Shown here one piece after another: positions 1 through 13,000 of a stretch of 64,000 nt of DNA. The notes under the pieces were generated by a model. The model saw only the letters and a list, made by a program, of their open reading frames with translations. It did no database searches and was not told the DNA's origin. Location: positions 8,370,001 through 8,434,000 of the forward strand of contig NC_135773.1 of NCBI RefSeq assembly GCF_028453695.1, given 5' to 3'. This DNA comes from Augochlora pura (Eukaryota > Arthropoda > Insecta > Hymenoptera > Halictidae). The first letter of the stretch is position 1, and each line of letters opens with the position of its first letter. The translations under genes were made by a program, and so were the position numbers.

Positions 1-171
1 TGTTCGTTCGAAACGATTTTAACAGAAAATACGAAGGCGCTGGAGTAAAGTAGAATTTTCATTCTTTATGAATCCTACGTTTAAATACTACAATGAGGAA
101 TAAAGATTTACGTGTAGTATATTGTTTAATGAACTCACGTAGTGTGCTGTTTCGCGGACTATTAACATTGT

Positions 172-450
172 AGAATAACCAACGACATAGTTAACTAAAT
201 AACCAATGAAATAACCAACGAAATAGCTAAGGAGATAACCAATAAAATAACTAATGAAATAACCAATAATATAACCAACGAAATAGCTAACTAAATAACC
301 AATAAAATAACCATCGACAAAATCAATAAAATAACCAACGAAATAACCAATAAAATAACCAAGGAAATAACTAATAAAATAACCAAGGAAATAGCTAACG
401 AAATAACCAAAAAAATAACCAACGAAATAACCAACAAAATAACCGACGAA
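172..450. repeat. Minisatellite, about 11-bp AAATAACCAAY unit
   Basis: About 25 imperfect copies of a unit like AAATAACCAACG, alternating with AAATAACCAATA. It creates a spurious Val-Ile-Leu-Ser repeat frame on the minus strand. Confidence 0.9.
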
Positions 451-2115
451 TTCGCGCCGTTCGCGTACTCTTCGCGTAGATCATTACTTACCATCGTCCT
501 TCATTAAATTAGTTTTCGGCTTAACGAGCGCTGTTCCGCGAAGATTGTAGAACACCGAGATTTCCATAAAGAACACCGCGGCCGCGCTGTAAACTTTGTA
601 ATCTCCGCGTCGTAAGACCGCCGCCGCGCAGCAGATTCTGCCCGAGCGAACATTTTTATCCCGCGTAGTTATCATTAATAGCTTCTCCGCGCGCCGAACG
701 CCGGGGTTCTACTTTATCGGAGGTCTACGGGAGAAAGGTAGACGGTGAGACGCGCCGGTAAATCGAGCCACCGTAATCCGGCGTCCGTCTTTATTTCGCC
801 CACGATTTTTATCTCGCGTTTTCTTTTTATTTACGCCGAGTTATTCGCGATCCCTCGAAGGCGGGAGTGCGCTCTCCGCGTAACGAGCGGACCGCGATTT
901 CGTCGAAAAGCTCCTTTTTTCCCCCACGCCTTCCCCGGATCTCCTCTGGGGCCGACGTGGAAATCGTTGGAAAAAGAAGCTCTCCTCTCGGCAGCTCGTC
1001 GCCCGGCGATTTTCATCCGCGCGTCGCGGAATTGCGAGCCGTTCGAATAGTTTCCGCGCGACGGCGGAACTGACCTCTTCGTCGCGACGGGGTAAATTAT
1101 AATGAAGCGCGAGCTTTTTAGTATTCTCGACGATGATAACTGATCTGTATATGCCAGCGATGTGTATCGCTTGGAAATGATTCGGATCATTCGGAATCAG
1201 AGGCGAATAAAATGTTTTGTCAAATTTTTCTGATTTTATAAAGTCTGTTTTATATAATTCATAAAAATTAGAAGGAAAATATTAATAATATAAGTTATAA
1301 TTAATTGATGATATAAATTTTATTTTATTTTATAGCGTCGATTAATCTCTACAATATTATCCTACCAACAAGAGTAATCAAATTTTGTTGTTCAAATATC
1401 AAATAAAATACTTAAAAGCGTTGGGAGCTGCTGCTAACGAAATTGAAATAAAATTCGGAGCGTAAAGGGTTAAGAAAATATTTTGAACGGCGTGCCAGGC
1501 AGTGTCTTCTAGCGTTCACCGTACGGTCACATTTATGATCCGCTTCTCTGGGGCCGTGCAATTCCTAACGCACTTAATTCATCGTTAAACCGGCCCGAAG
1601 CAAATCACCAACACCCTTCGCGCACACCTGTGTCTCACGCGTACGCTTTCGCATTCGTCGTTATTAATGCTCGCCGGCCGCGTAACTTTCACTGTTACGG
1701 CGGAGCCGATGATATCTCGGAATTCCGTGCACGAAAGCGTACGTTGAACCATTGCACGTTTGATCGCGTGACGGAATATTATTAATGTTACTACGGTGAA
1801 CCGTCTACAACTCGGTATACTAATGTTTATGGCATAATCGAGAAAGCAGCGTTACTGCGTTAAAAAATAGGCCAAAAATAGGAGGCAACAGCCGCCACGA
1901 TTTTTTTAAGAATTCTGCAACAATTTAGCCATATTATTTCATAATAATTAAAATTAAATTTGCGGTGCATTGGTAATAATTAGGAAAAATTAATGAAATT
2001 ATAAATAGCTGAATTACCTGGTGAATAAAATGAAATATTTTGTCAAATTTGTTTGATTTTATAAAATCTATGAATTTATATAATTTTTAAATTAAGAGGA
2101 AAGTATTGATAATAT

Positions 2116-2416
2116 ATACAGGGTGTAATAAAAGTCACAAATTTGAACAGTGAAAGGTTCCTGAGGCTATTTGAAGTAACTTTTTCCTTAGCGTAAATTC
2201 AATCCGCGGCTCCGTTTACGAGTTATTAGCGAAAAACTTTGACCAATAAGACGCGAGTACCGCTAACACGAGGCTGTCGGCTCTCTTATTGGCCAGTAGT
2301 TTTTGTTAATAACTCTTAAGCGAAACCTCGCAGAACATTTTCGTAAAAGAAAAAGTTATTGCAATTGACCCGAGGAACCTCTCATTTCATTGCTAATAAT
2401 TTTCTGCACCCCCTTA
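2116..2416. mobile_element. Long-arm foldback element (family F), copy 1
   Basis: The two arms of about 130-140 bases are imperfect reverse complements. They begin near ACAGGGTGTA and end near TGCACCCCCT. Both arms carry an AACTTTTTC block, GAGTTATTA and a CCAATAAGA block. No coding capacity. It is a non-autonomous foldback or MITE-like element; the superfamily is not assigned. Confidence 0.75.
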
Positions 2417-2792
2417 TAAATTCACCTGTTAACAGTGTAGCAATTTTAACAAGCGTTAACGAATACATAATATAACCTCAACGAAGCTTTTATTTCCGTA
2501 TAAAACGAAAACGTGTAACATCACGAGGAACAATTTCATATTGCTTGCAACACCTTGTCCGTACGCTGACATCGATACAGCGATCGCACGTGCAACGTGC
2601 CGGCGCGTGGCCCCCCGTTTCTACTCCGCGGCTACCTGTGCGCGCCCGCGTGATTGACGCGACTTCAAATTCAATTTACTCGAAAACAGAGCTTCGCCGA
2701 GATCAAATTTTCTCGCATATTTTCGATCGAGCTTCTCGCGCGGAATACTTTCTCGTCCCGTTCTACCTGGCGTTGACTATAGCGCGTGCCAC

Positions 2793-2936
2793 GGCCGAAT
2801 AAAATCGTGGAATATATGCCGAGTAAAATCGTGGAATATATGCCGAGTAAAATCGAGGAATATATGCCGAATGAAATCGAGGAATATATGCCGAGTAGAA
2901 TCAAGGAATATATGCCAAATAAAATCGAGGAACCGA
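2793..2936. repeat. 24-bp minisatellite, six units
   Basis: Six copies of a 24-base unit starting GCCGAATAAAATCG and ending GGAATATAT. As the unit length is a multiple of three, both strands stay open and give eight-residue repeats. This explains the overlapping frames here. Confidence 0.92.
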
Positions 2937-3564
2937 AGAGGTCGTCGACCCCCCGAAACAGGGTGGCGAAAGTGAAGCGGACGCGAGAACGTCGAAACGA
3001 CGGGGAACGATACGTCGGGGTATCGAGTTCTCGAAAGCTTTTATCGGCGAAGGGATTCAAAAGTTTGACAGGCGAGGCGGGGGCTCGTCGAGCACGGAAT
3101 GCCGGGTAAGAAGGGCGTGGGCGGCGACGGGACGCACGGTCTCACGGAAACGAAATCCTCAATCTCGTTCGCGCGCAGCGAACGAGACTCTCGCTATGGA
3201 AAAAGACGCAGGCGAAACGTTTTCCTAGAAACATTGCAGCACGCGTCAAAGCGGCTGATGGTTTCGCCCGGTCCTTGTTGCCGCAAAGACGATAGACGTT
3301 GCAAATTGTTCCCCTGAAAGTGGAATAATATTTTCAAAATTCTTCCTCTTTTATTTTGCTTCGCTCACCCGGAAGCTTCCTCTCTTTGCTTTTATTTGAG
3401 GTTATTTGTATTTTTTAGTTATTTGTTTGACTGTGGCCTCGATTTAAAGTATTTTAAATATGTTGAAGATTTTGGAAGATGCTTTTGTTTTATGATAGTG
3501 ATTTTAATAGTTAATGGTTATTACTTTATATGGGTGACGTGTGTAGTTGTAATTTAAAATGTAG

Positions 3565-4000
3565 TATCATTTCTTCGTGACGAATATAGCCGTCGTAGTA
3601 CAAGATTTAGTAGAATCTTTTCATAACGAGTATAGTCGTCATAACACAAGATGCAGGAGAATTGATTCATGACGAGTATAGTCGTCATAACACAAGATTT
3701 ACTAGAATTTATTCATGACGAGTATAGTCGTCGCAACACAATATGTACGACCATTTCTTCGTGACGAATATACTCGTCGTAACACAATATTTACTACAAT
3801 TTCTTTATGAAAAATATATCCGTCATTTTACGAAATATTTCCACTGCTCCATAGCAAATATACACGTCACAAAATAGATACTGCCACGTTTCCATGACGA
3901 GTATACTCGTCGTAACACAAAATACTGCCACTTCTCCATGACGAATATACTCGTCACAACGCAAAATACTTCCACTTCTCTGTAACAAATAAACCCCTCA
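3565..4000. repeat. Minisatellite with palindromic ACGAGTATACTCGT core
   Basis: Repeats of about 55-60 bases built on TTCATGACGAGTATAGTCGT and CATAACACAAGAT. Several units hold a near or perfect dyad ACGAGTATACTCGT, for example near 3898-3911. Confidence 0.88.
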
Positions 4001-5931
4001 AAGACACCTAAATGATTAACAACTTGCATAAAAACTCTGCATTTAAACAATCAATAACAATACCGAATATCAAAAACTGAAAATTAAAAATAAAATAAAG
4101 AATTTCTTTACAGATATTTCTTACACAGCGATCTCTTTAAAAACAAATCGGGAATCTCTCTAAAACTTCGACGAAAAAGAAAAACATCGTCCGACATCAA
4201 AAAATGAGGAAAAATGTCTGCTGAGAAAATTGTTGAATTTATATCACAGAGGGATGAAAGGTAAACGCGATCAGTCAACGGCGAAGAATATATTCGTGCT
4301 ATAAAGAAGCTCGCGAGTTGCTTCCGAGAAGATCGAGCATATTAGGAGACGATTTGGAGGAAGGCGGTTTCGTGGAAGCGGAAAGGTGTAAAACGCGTAA
4401 CCACGTGCGTTCCCGTTGCTCCGCAGCTTTTTCGAAACTCGGTCGTTCGGAAATCGTTCGGAGCGTGTTCTCCTACGTCACGGGGACCTTGAAAGGGTCG
4501 GACGAAGTTCAAGGCAGGAGGGGTGAGGAGGTGGTGGTGGTGGACGTCAGACGGGGGATGAATAGACGCGGGGAATCGAGCACACAGCCTTCGATGCTCT
4601 CGTGCCTCGTAAAACCGTGGAACGTATGCGCGACCGTAACACTTCGGGAGCGGCGAGCGTTACGTACATTTGTTACATCGCGCACGGCCCGGGTTCAACC
4701 TTCGAATTGGCACTGTCGGGGAAACACGGGATACCGAATGGAAGCTGGCAGTGGACCGCTCGCCGGAAAACTGAGAATAATAACGTTATGGCGAACGTAT
4801 TTCAGCGGGCAATAGTTTTGACTGCGCACCTCGACGCAATCCTGACGCGGAAGCGTTCGATCGGACGAATGAATGATGGAAGAGGTGTATGGTCGGCTCG
4901 GGAACACAAATGTTTTTAACATTGTGCTGTTAATATTGAGAAACAATGTTAATTGGAACCAGTGTAATAGGAACAATAATGTGTTTGGAGAGCTTAAATA
5001 AATAACAAGAATTTGCAGGTATTTTAATGGACTAATGAGGGATGCCATTTAACTAATAATAAAATTGTAATGATTTTTGGTATGCAGATTAAAATTATAT
5101 GCTTCGAAGATTTTAAAAATATAAATTTAAAGTACTACTATGGATTGATTTAACCTTGAGAGAATAATAAAGGAGGATTAACATTATTAACACTAGACAA
5201 TAATTATTTTTGTATTTCCTACTTTATTAACCTATAAAAATCAAACCATTTAGCATTTTTCATTAACATTCGCGTCCTTCGTATCACACAATTAATTATA
5301 AAAATATTACGCCTAAAAGCAACCCCAAAATCAAAGTAATTTATTATATATTAAATTTTACATTAAGAAACATCAATTTAACTTTTCTAAAAATCCTAGA
5401 AACGTTTGTAAATTACGTATTAATTTTCTGTCGCAATAAAAATTAATTCCAGCCAGCTAAAAACTAGTTTACAACCCACTTAAAAATTTAACATTATAAT
5501 TTAAGCCTTAAATCCTAATTACTATGACAATAATAGTAATTGAATTTCGTTGTTAAAAGGAACTGCGTGGTCATTTTTCCCTCGAATATTATTTCGCAAC
5601 AATATTTACAATTTTGATAGGGGTAGTAGTTATTAAATATTTTATAGAATAATAAAGTTTACAGTCGTCGAGCTGCAGACAGCCTCACGGTTCTCGGCAG
5701 ACTTCTAAATATTCCATGTTCGTTACGAAACTGAAAATCGCCGGAGGAGATATTTTGCGCGTCGCGGCGAAGTCTGAAATATACAGTATTTACGAACGAC
5801 TGCGGTCCCCGCGTAACGTTTCCAACGAAGAGCGATGTAAAAAGGTTTTCTTGTTACTGTAACTGGACGAGGGGCCACATAATTCAGCCGAGTTTTCTAC
5901 AATTTCGTGAGCGACGCGTCCACCGGAATAG

Positions 5932-5932
<1 letters not shown>

Positions 5933-5969
<37 letters not shown>
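5933..5969. repeat. (CT)n microsatellite
   Basis: An uninterrupted run of about 18 CT units. Confidence 0.95.
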
Positions 5970-5970
<1 letters not shown>

Positions 5971-6410
5971 ACTTTTCGGACGGGAAAATTGCGAGGGAAC
6001 TGCGCGAGCGCGATAACGGCCCGAAAACTACTTGACGGCTTCGCGGAGATTATCTAGGCCGACGACCTTGAATATATGTTGCAAAATCGTCTGAATCCGA
6101 GGAAGATATCTTCTTCTTAATATTTTCTTTTTTCGGCTATTTTATGTCAGATTTATTTGCACATTTATCGGACGTGTTTCGGAGACTATTATAATTTTGC
6201 AAAATAATTTCAATGGAATTCTAAAATTATTTTTATTGACACAAAGTTTTTTCAAGTGAAAATTGAGAATCACCCGAGTTAACAATTTCTCGCAATCCAT
6301 TTTTCTCGAAATAAATAATTCTTGACGTTCTCATTTTCACTGTCTCTCATATACTCTAAATATACATAATTTTCTAAAAAGTTTTAACAATCTAAAATAA
6401 TCCTATTCTA

Positions 6411-6692
6411 GATATTCCTAAGATTATTCTGAGCAACTTTTTCCTTTACAAAATTTTTCTCCGAAGTACCACGAACGAGTTATTAACAAAAATCACTGAC
6501 CAATGATAGGCAAGCACCACTAACGCTTAGCGGTCGATCCAATCAGCGAAACACAGTCGCCACGCGCCAGCGAGGCTCGCGTCTCATTGGCCACTGTTTT
6601 TCGTTAATAACTCGTTAACAATACCTCGTAGAAAAATTTCGTAAAGGAAAAAGTTCTTTAAAATAATCTCAACTATCTCCCTCTTCAATATT
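6411..6692. mobile_element. Long-arm foldback element (family F), copy 2
   Basis: Arms of about 110 bases are reverse complements. Both contain AACTTTTTCCTTTAC, CGAGTTATTAAC and a CACTGACCAATGA or CAGTGGCCAATGA block. The same three blocks, in the same order, occur in the copy at 2116-2416, so the two are one family. The outer ends are more decayed than in copy 1. Confidence 0.75.
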
Positions 6693-7173
6693 ATTCGATT
6701 TCTCTATATATTAAACATTTAACGAGCCTAATTATTATATAATATATTTCATAAGGATAAAGTACTCTTAGGCTACAAAAACCTCGCTCGATAATTGCCT
6801 AGAAAAGCGCATTACCCTTCTATAGCACAGTATATAGTACATACCTCTCTATAGTGCTCGCTTTTAAAGCGAGAACTGTTTGCAAAGCAAATATTTGCCA
6901 CGGCGAAAAGTTAGAGCGCGCGATGGACACGGATTCGAATTTGATCTTGAAACGCGACGCGCGGTCCGACGATTCGCTTTTCAATTTTCACCACGTGATC
7001 GCGTTGGTCCGCTCGACCTCGTGCCATCGTCGACGATCGATTATTTCCGCGCCGTTTCGTATCGAGCCCCAATCAAAGATCGCGCTTCGCTGGAACGAGC
7101 TTTCGGCCCGCTTTGGCCGAGAACTAAAAGCCTTTTTTTCCGCGTTGCAAGTGTAAACGAACCCGGTCTTGCC

Positions 7174-7505
7174 TCAACCCTTTTTACCAGATAACCTGTA
7201 AAGTTTATTAGCGATTTGCAACAATTTCTCGATGTCTACAAATTCATATAAATCGAATATTATATAATAATATAAATGTTCATAAGCACTGGTAGGTAAC
7301 ATCCATGATGGCGCAGAGTGCAAAGGTATAATATTATATTTGTAATATTATTAATATTATAATATATAATTATATTATTAATATATTATACTAGATTCAA
7401 TTTCATATGCGTAAAGTACATTTTGTCATATAAATTGCAAACGCTATATGTCAGAAAAGTTAATTTAGAATTACAGATAAAATGGCTTCGAGTGCAAAGG
7501 GTTAA
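7174..7505 (+). mobile_element. TTAA element, family A, diverged copy with AT-rich insert
   Basis: The right end is AAATGGCTTCGAGTGCAAAG followed by GGTTAA; the left end is TCAACCCTTTTTACC. The inner block around CATATGCGTAAAGTAC is shared with other family A copies. The left half has decayed or been replaced by AT-rich sequence, which contains a second fragment GAGTGCAAAGG near 7312. Confidence 0.7.
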
Positions 7506-8480
7506 ACGATTAATCTGATCGGTTCATTTGATTGAAACAACGACAATAAAGCGGCGGGTGACTTTGTTCGCCGCACACCCTGTACATTCATCCAGAATTC
7601 TTTATTCATGAGAGACTTACGCGTCGCCGGGGCGGCATATTTATTTTTACGTTTATTCATAGGTTTCGCGTTCGTTCATATTTATTCATGAAGCTATTTT
7701 TTTATTGCAGCGAACGACTAGAAGCCGTTCTAGCCGACGCGGAAATTGAAATCGAGGCATTACGCCTGTATAAACACTGTGCACAGAATGCGAATCGTCC
7801 TGTTGTTCCATTAACACGCGCGCGCGGCTGATTTTTTGAATCGTTCGCTCGTCTTTCTGGTTATTTTCCGCCTTATGTCGCGGATGGGGGCGCGGATGCA
7901 GAAAAGACGAGTTCTCGGGCAAGGCTTTCAGCGAGATGAAACATTCGCGTCGCGCTGCTAGATACGGCCGGGGGCTTTCGCGAGATAAGTGCGCCTTTGT
8001 TATGTCTTGGTTACGTGAATCGTCGGTTATTTGATTAAATCGAGTTTCAAGTTGTTAGGTCATTTGAGGGTTTACTTGTTAGTTCGTTCGAGGTTTAATT
8101 TGCCAATTCATTCGAAGTTTAACTTGTTAAATTATTCGAAATTTTCAATATTTTCATTTTGTCTTAGCTGAATAAATCGTCATTATTTAATTAATTTATT
8201 TTTTTAATTTTTAGTTCATTCGAATTTTCCACTAATTTAATAAAAATCTAATTTTTAAACTGTGAATTTTAAGAACATAATGGGAGGAAAATTGTTAACT
8301 ATCATCGAAATCTGAGAATGACAAAAATATCGTGTCATGAACAAATCATCTTGTGACCCGAAAATCACCTCACGATATCAAGGAAATAATTAAAAACTAA
8401 AAAGTCATAATCAACGTAGATCTAAAAATACGTTGTATTCGAAGGTGTTAAGGAAAATTGTTAAAACAAAAACTACTCAC

Positions 8481-8639
8481 CAGAAAGTCGATCGGATCGT
8501 CCGGTCGCAGGTTCGCAACTTCGATGAGGCCCTGCGTCAACGTCGGGAAGATGTATTTCACCAGGTAGTGTCTCAGAGGCATTCCCATTAGGCACAGTCT
8601 CTCCTCCTCCTCCTCCTTCAGCGTCTCCATCAGCTCCGT
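8481..8639 (-). CDS. AK7: AK7 coding exon 11 (Dpy-30 motif)
   Basis: The exon has 53 codons between TTCGCAG and a strong GTGAGT donor, phase 0 at both ends. It encodes an acidic helix, MPLRHYLVKYIFPTLTQGLI and EVANLRPDDPIDFL. The last part is the Dpy-30 dimerisation motif, known to bind amphipathic helices of anchoring proteins. The family continues with AEYLF after DFL. If this donor were not used, reading through gives ten more codons and TAA at about 8,449. Confidence 0.93.
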
Positions 8640-9984
8640 CTGCGAAGACGAAAATCTATCGGACACCACCGTTACGCCCGGCGCATTAATCTTTCACCGC
8701 GGCTCCGCGCGCGATACACATTGTTGCCTCGTGCTGGAAAGTTACGACGATGACCGGCGAAAAATATTCGGCAACTGACCCCTTTCTTTACGCGGTATCG
8801 AGTCGGTGATTCAACTTTGTCACGGACTTGTACAGATCAGCGAAAGGTGAAGACAATTTTTATAAAAATAGAAGAAAATTACCATTACTTAATGCTGTTA
8901 TGTAATTATTTTATAAAAGATATTATTGATATTTATATAAAATATTTGGCAAGGATTGACCCTTTTATTTATGCGATTTTAAATTGAAAATTCAATTTTG
9001 TCACAGACATATACATATAGGTCAACGCAAAGTGAAGACAATTTTTAAAAAATAAAATGAAATTACTATTACATAATACTGTTATGTAATTATTTTATGA
9101 AAATTACTACTGATATTTATATAAAATATTTGGCAAGGGTTGACCCCTTTTTTAAAGCGATATTAAGTTGAAGATTCAATCATGTCATGGGGACTTGTAC
9201 AGGTCAGTGGGAGGTGAAGAAAATTATGAAAAAATTCAGTGTAATTACTTTTTAAAAATTATTCGACGAGAGCTGACCTCTTTTTTAACGCAGTATCAAA
9301 TTAAAAATTCAACCTTGCGATAAAATTCTGCAGGTCGGCGAAAAATTGAGGCAATTTTAAAAAAATAAAAGAAAATCACTGTTGCATAATTATATAACTA
9401 TTTTATAAAAAATATTATTGATGTTTATATAAAATATTCGGCGAGAGCCGAGTACTTTTAGTATTTCTATTCCAGGTGAAGAAAATTTTCCAAAAATAAA
9501 ACGCAATTACTATTAAATAATACTATTACATAATTACTACCTAATGTAATTACTATATTGCTATCAGGTTTAGGGCTAATAATAGTCAATATTTTTCTAC
9601 GAAGAATTCAATATTCTCCCATATTCTGATATAGAATATACATTGTATTTCATTTCAGAAAAGAATGTTAAATTTTATACTTTCCACCCATAAAACAATT
9701 ATAAACCGCACACTACACCCCTTTAAGCGACGCAACTCTCGTATTAAAAAATTCATAGCCCGATGCATATTTCAAAAGTCACAGGTTATGGACTAACCGC
9801 TCGTACCACCCGGTATTAACAACCGATTGAGTGATTGCTCCGCTCGCGCTTTTTTGTTGCATTTTTAAGCAAAACCAATGTTCAGTCTGGACGATAACAA
9901 AGAAAAAGCCCCGTCACAAAGGAGCGTCGAAACAAACGTCGACGGGCACAAAGAAAAACATAACGCAAAAGAATATTAAAATAC

Positions 9985-10019
<35 letters not shown>

Positions 10020-13000
10020 TAAATTGAAATAAACGGCGAACAATGTATCGTAGAAAAATATTCGAACAAAGCACGAAACAAGAGGATGTTACGTGCCCGT
10101 TATTAAACTCTATAATTAGACGGAAATTATGCGATGAAATGATGCAAGTAATGCATGTTATGCTTTATCGAATATCGTCCGTGCCAGTATTGTGCGAGAC
10201 GGAATAGATGTACCCAATAGTCGTACTTCGTAATAGGAATCCGATGATTGACGTTTTCCAATAGCTAATATTGATAGTGCGAGGCCAAGTATTTCTGGGC
10301 AAACCCTGATTTTCATTCGGGGCGTTTATTACGTGGAATTACGAAACGATTGTTGTCTAAAATTACGAATCTGTGCCTCGCAAATTGCGTCTTATTGAGA
10401 GACGAACACAATGGGAAATATTTTAATATCTTGCAGCAGTTCCTTTCTAAGAGATCCGCAAACACGCCCAGGTAACGCAAGGATGTCTTTAAGACGTCTT
10501 CTAAGACCTAAGATCTAAGAGGTCTGGTGCACGACATTCAAGACGTATTTAAGACGTCTTAAAGACGTCTAGTGCGCGATATTCGAGACGCTTTTAACCC
10601 GAACAAAAGAGTGATGTATACGCGAGGAAAATGTACAAAATTCATTTGATACAATTTGATAAAATTTCGCAAAGGAATTGCAAGAATTTTGTAAAATCTG
10701 ATAATTATTAAATTTAGAAAGGGAGGAAAAATAAGAAATTAAGTTGTTAGTAAAAATATTACGAAAATATTTTTTCGAGAGTATCATAACAATGATGTAT
10801 CGTTCTTTGGGACTAAGAGGGTTGAGATGACTCATGTGATCTATGAACATCCTAGAAACGTCTTAGAAACGTCTTATAAAATCCTAGAAACTTATAAGGC
10901 CCTATAGAGTTCTATAAAACCCTAGAAACAACCTATAAAGTCCTATAAAGCTCTAGAAACATCCTATAAAGTCTTAGAAACGTCCTACGAACGTCCTACA
11001 AACGTCTTACAAAGTCCCATAAAGCCTTAAAAACATCCTACAAGTCCTGTAAACGTCCTAAAAACATCCCAGGAACGTCCAACAAATGAAAACGCTCCTT
11101 TCAACGCAATAAAATTCCAGACCACGATCAGACGTGAAATGGACGTCTCCAAGACGTTTACTGATCGCTCCATGAAGTCTGCGAAAATTATACAATGTCA
11201 GCAGCGAGAAATACGACATGATATATACTGCTCGTAAACGCTTCGTATCATCGATCATGTTCAACGGCGCGTTTATCGGAATAGCGTATACAATAATAAT
11301 TGTTCGTTACGAGACGCGATCGATGGAAAAACTAGCGCCATGATATAAGGTTGTCTCGAAGCAATATACAGGTTTAATAAAAGTATACGGTCTGAATTAC
11401 GGTGTGCAGCCTCTCGACAACTATTAAAGAGACGATAAAATAGGCCAAAGTGAAACGGTTCTCTCCCGGAGAATTAATATTTCCGCGCGATGAATCGCCT
11501 CGTAAATTCCTTTTTCCCCGATAACGGCGCGTACACCGTTGTTGCAAACGCTAGATTAAATATTGTCTCGCGGAGAGAACGTTGCCACCGCGATCTTCTC
11601 TTTGTTCGGTAATTAAACGTGTGCCACGTGCGATGCGTTTAACGTTTGCTAGTGCTTAGTATAATACGATATAGTATGGTATAGTACAATATACTAGATT
11701 ATACTATATAATATAGTATATAATAATATAGTATGAACTAATATTAATATTCTTTATGACATGGATGTACCTGGCCAGGTATTTTTCAGCTTAGAATTTT
11801 TGCTCTTGCTTATTGTTATTTTTTAACAGATTGCAGATGTACTTGTCAAAAAATAAAAAAGAAAAATTTTTGGCTAAAAGCTGTGACACTGTGACGTCCC
11901 AACAAGGCTATTGTGGTGCTCTGAGAAGTGTAGTGAATTTATTGGCGTGGAGAAGGAAAGGGGGGAGCGTTTTGTCTCTGCCTTAGACAGGGATAAGGGT
12001 AAAACGACGTTTTTGCGGTATATATAGGAACAGGGACTGTCTTAGGTAGCTTTCGTGAAAGGAACGCATCTGTTAAATCGTATCGAAAGTAGTCGCCATA
12101 AAAATATTTAAAAAGTTTTAATATTATAATATTATTATTTGTAATATTTAAATATATACTGTGGCACTCTAGGTAGTCTGATGATTTTGTTGACGACGGG
12201 GAAAGGAAAAGGGAGTCTGTTTCGTCCTGGCCCTGCTAGAGGACTTGTCACTAAAGCTAACAACCGATTCTTGCCTTATATAAGGCTAAAACGACGGTTA
12301 CGGCGTATATACATATAGAAACAAGGCCCGGCTTAGGTAACTTTCGTGAAAGAAACCCATCTATTAACCCATGTCGAATGTAGTCGCCATACTGTTTTCA
12401 AAAACGAAATCTCGGTTGAGAAACGTTAAAAGACACTTCACGCAAAATATGACACGGTGATCGTCGCGTTTCGTAAAAAGCAATAAGCGGATAAAACCCG
12501 ACACCGGTCCCGAAGCCTAGAGCCAACTTGGACGTGATTTATTACGGCCGGTTGCGAACGGAAGCAGAAGAAAAACCGAATTTGCATTACAAACGGCCCC
12601 CGTATGCGCGTCCAGCTGCGATGATGTTTCTAGGAACCCGCGAGCCACTCTTATTCTATTCCCCGGAGCAGCTCGCGCCGGACCACTCGAAAGTTGAACG
12701 AGCGCGAACTCGTGTCATAAATTCGCGACACCTGACACCCGCGTCGCGGACGAAAAAAAAACCTGCGTCGATCGTTTCGATCGCGCGACGCAAATTGTAA
12801 ACGTTATCTCCGCTTGTAAAAGGACGAGCCATTTTGATGTATCGTTCGTGAAAAAGCTCGCCCGATACCGCGATAAATAAACCGGGATTTTAGGCGATCG
12901 TGACACGCGGCCGAACAATAAAACGTCGACCGGCAAATATTTCGGAAGAAATTAACCCTTCGCGCTCGAGCGGCGTCCAGTAAAATTGTTGTTACATGTT

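Larger units (their letters stand above)
1..8480. other. Region downstream of AK7 exon 11: no gene recognised
   Basis: I searched the minus strand for the missing AK7 end (AEYLF-like) and did not find it. Open frames here are short, often overlap on both strands, or come from tandem repeats. The region holds minisatellites at 172-450, 2793-2936 and 3565-4000, a CT run at 5933-5969, foldback elements at 2116-2416 and 6411-6692, and a TTAA element at 7174-7505. About 500-1,100 and 4,300-4,900 are GC-richer but show no family similarity. Confidence 0.6.

Noticed and set aside
291..494. A minus-strand frame with repeated Val-Ile-Leu-Ser residues, resembling a membrane segment
   Set aside because: It is produced by the 11-bp minisatellite and has no other protein-like features.
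2671..3109. Overlapping frames on both strands with eight-residue repeats (EYMPSKIV and GIYSSILL)
   Set aside because: A 24-base repeat keeps all frames open. Both strands being open is expected and does not show coding.
4318..4815. A 165-codon plus-strand frame, one of the longest not in a known gene
   Set aside because: It has no recognisable domain, lacks a good start, and overlaps other open frames in GC-rich DNA where stops are rare.
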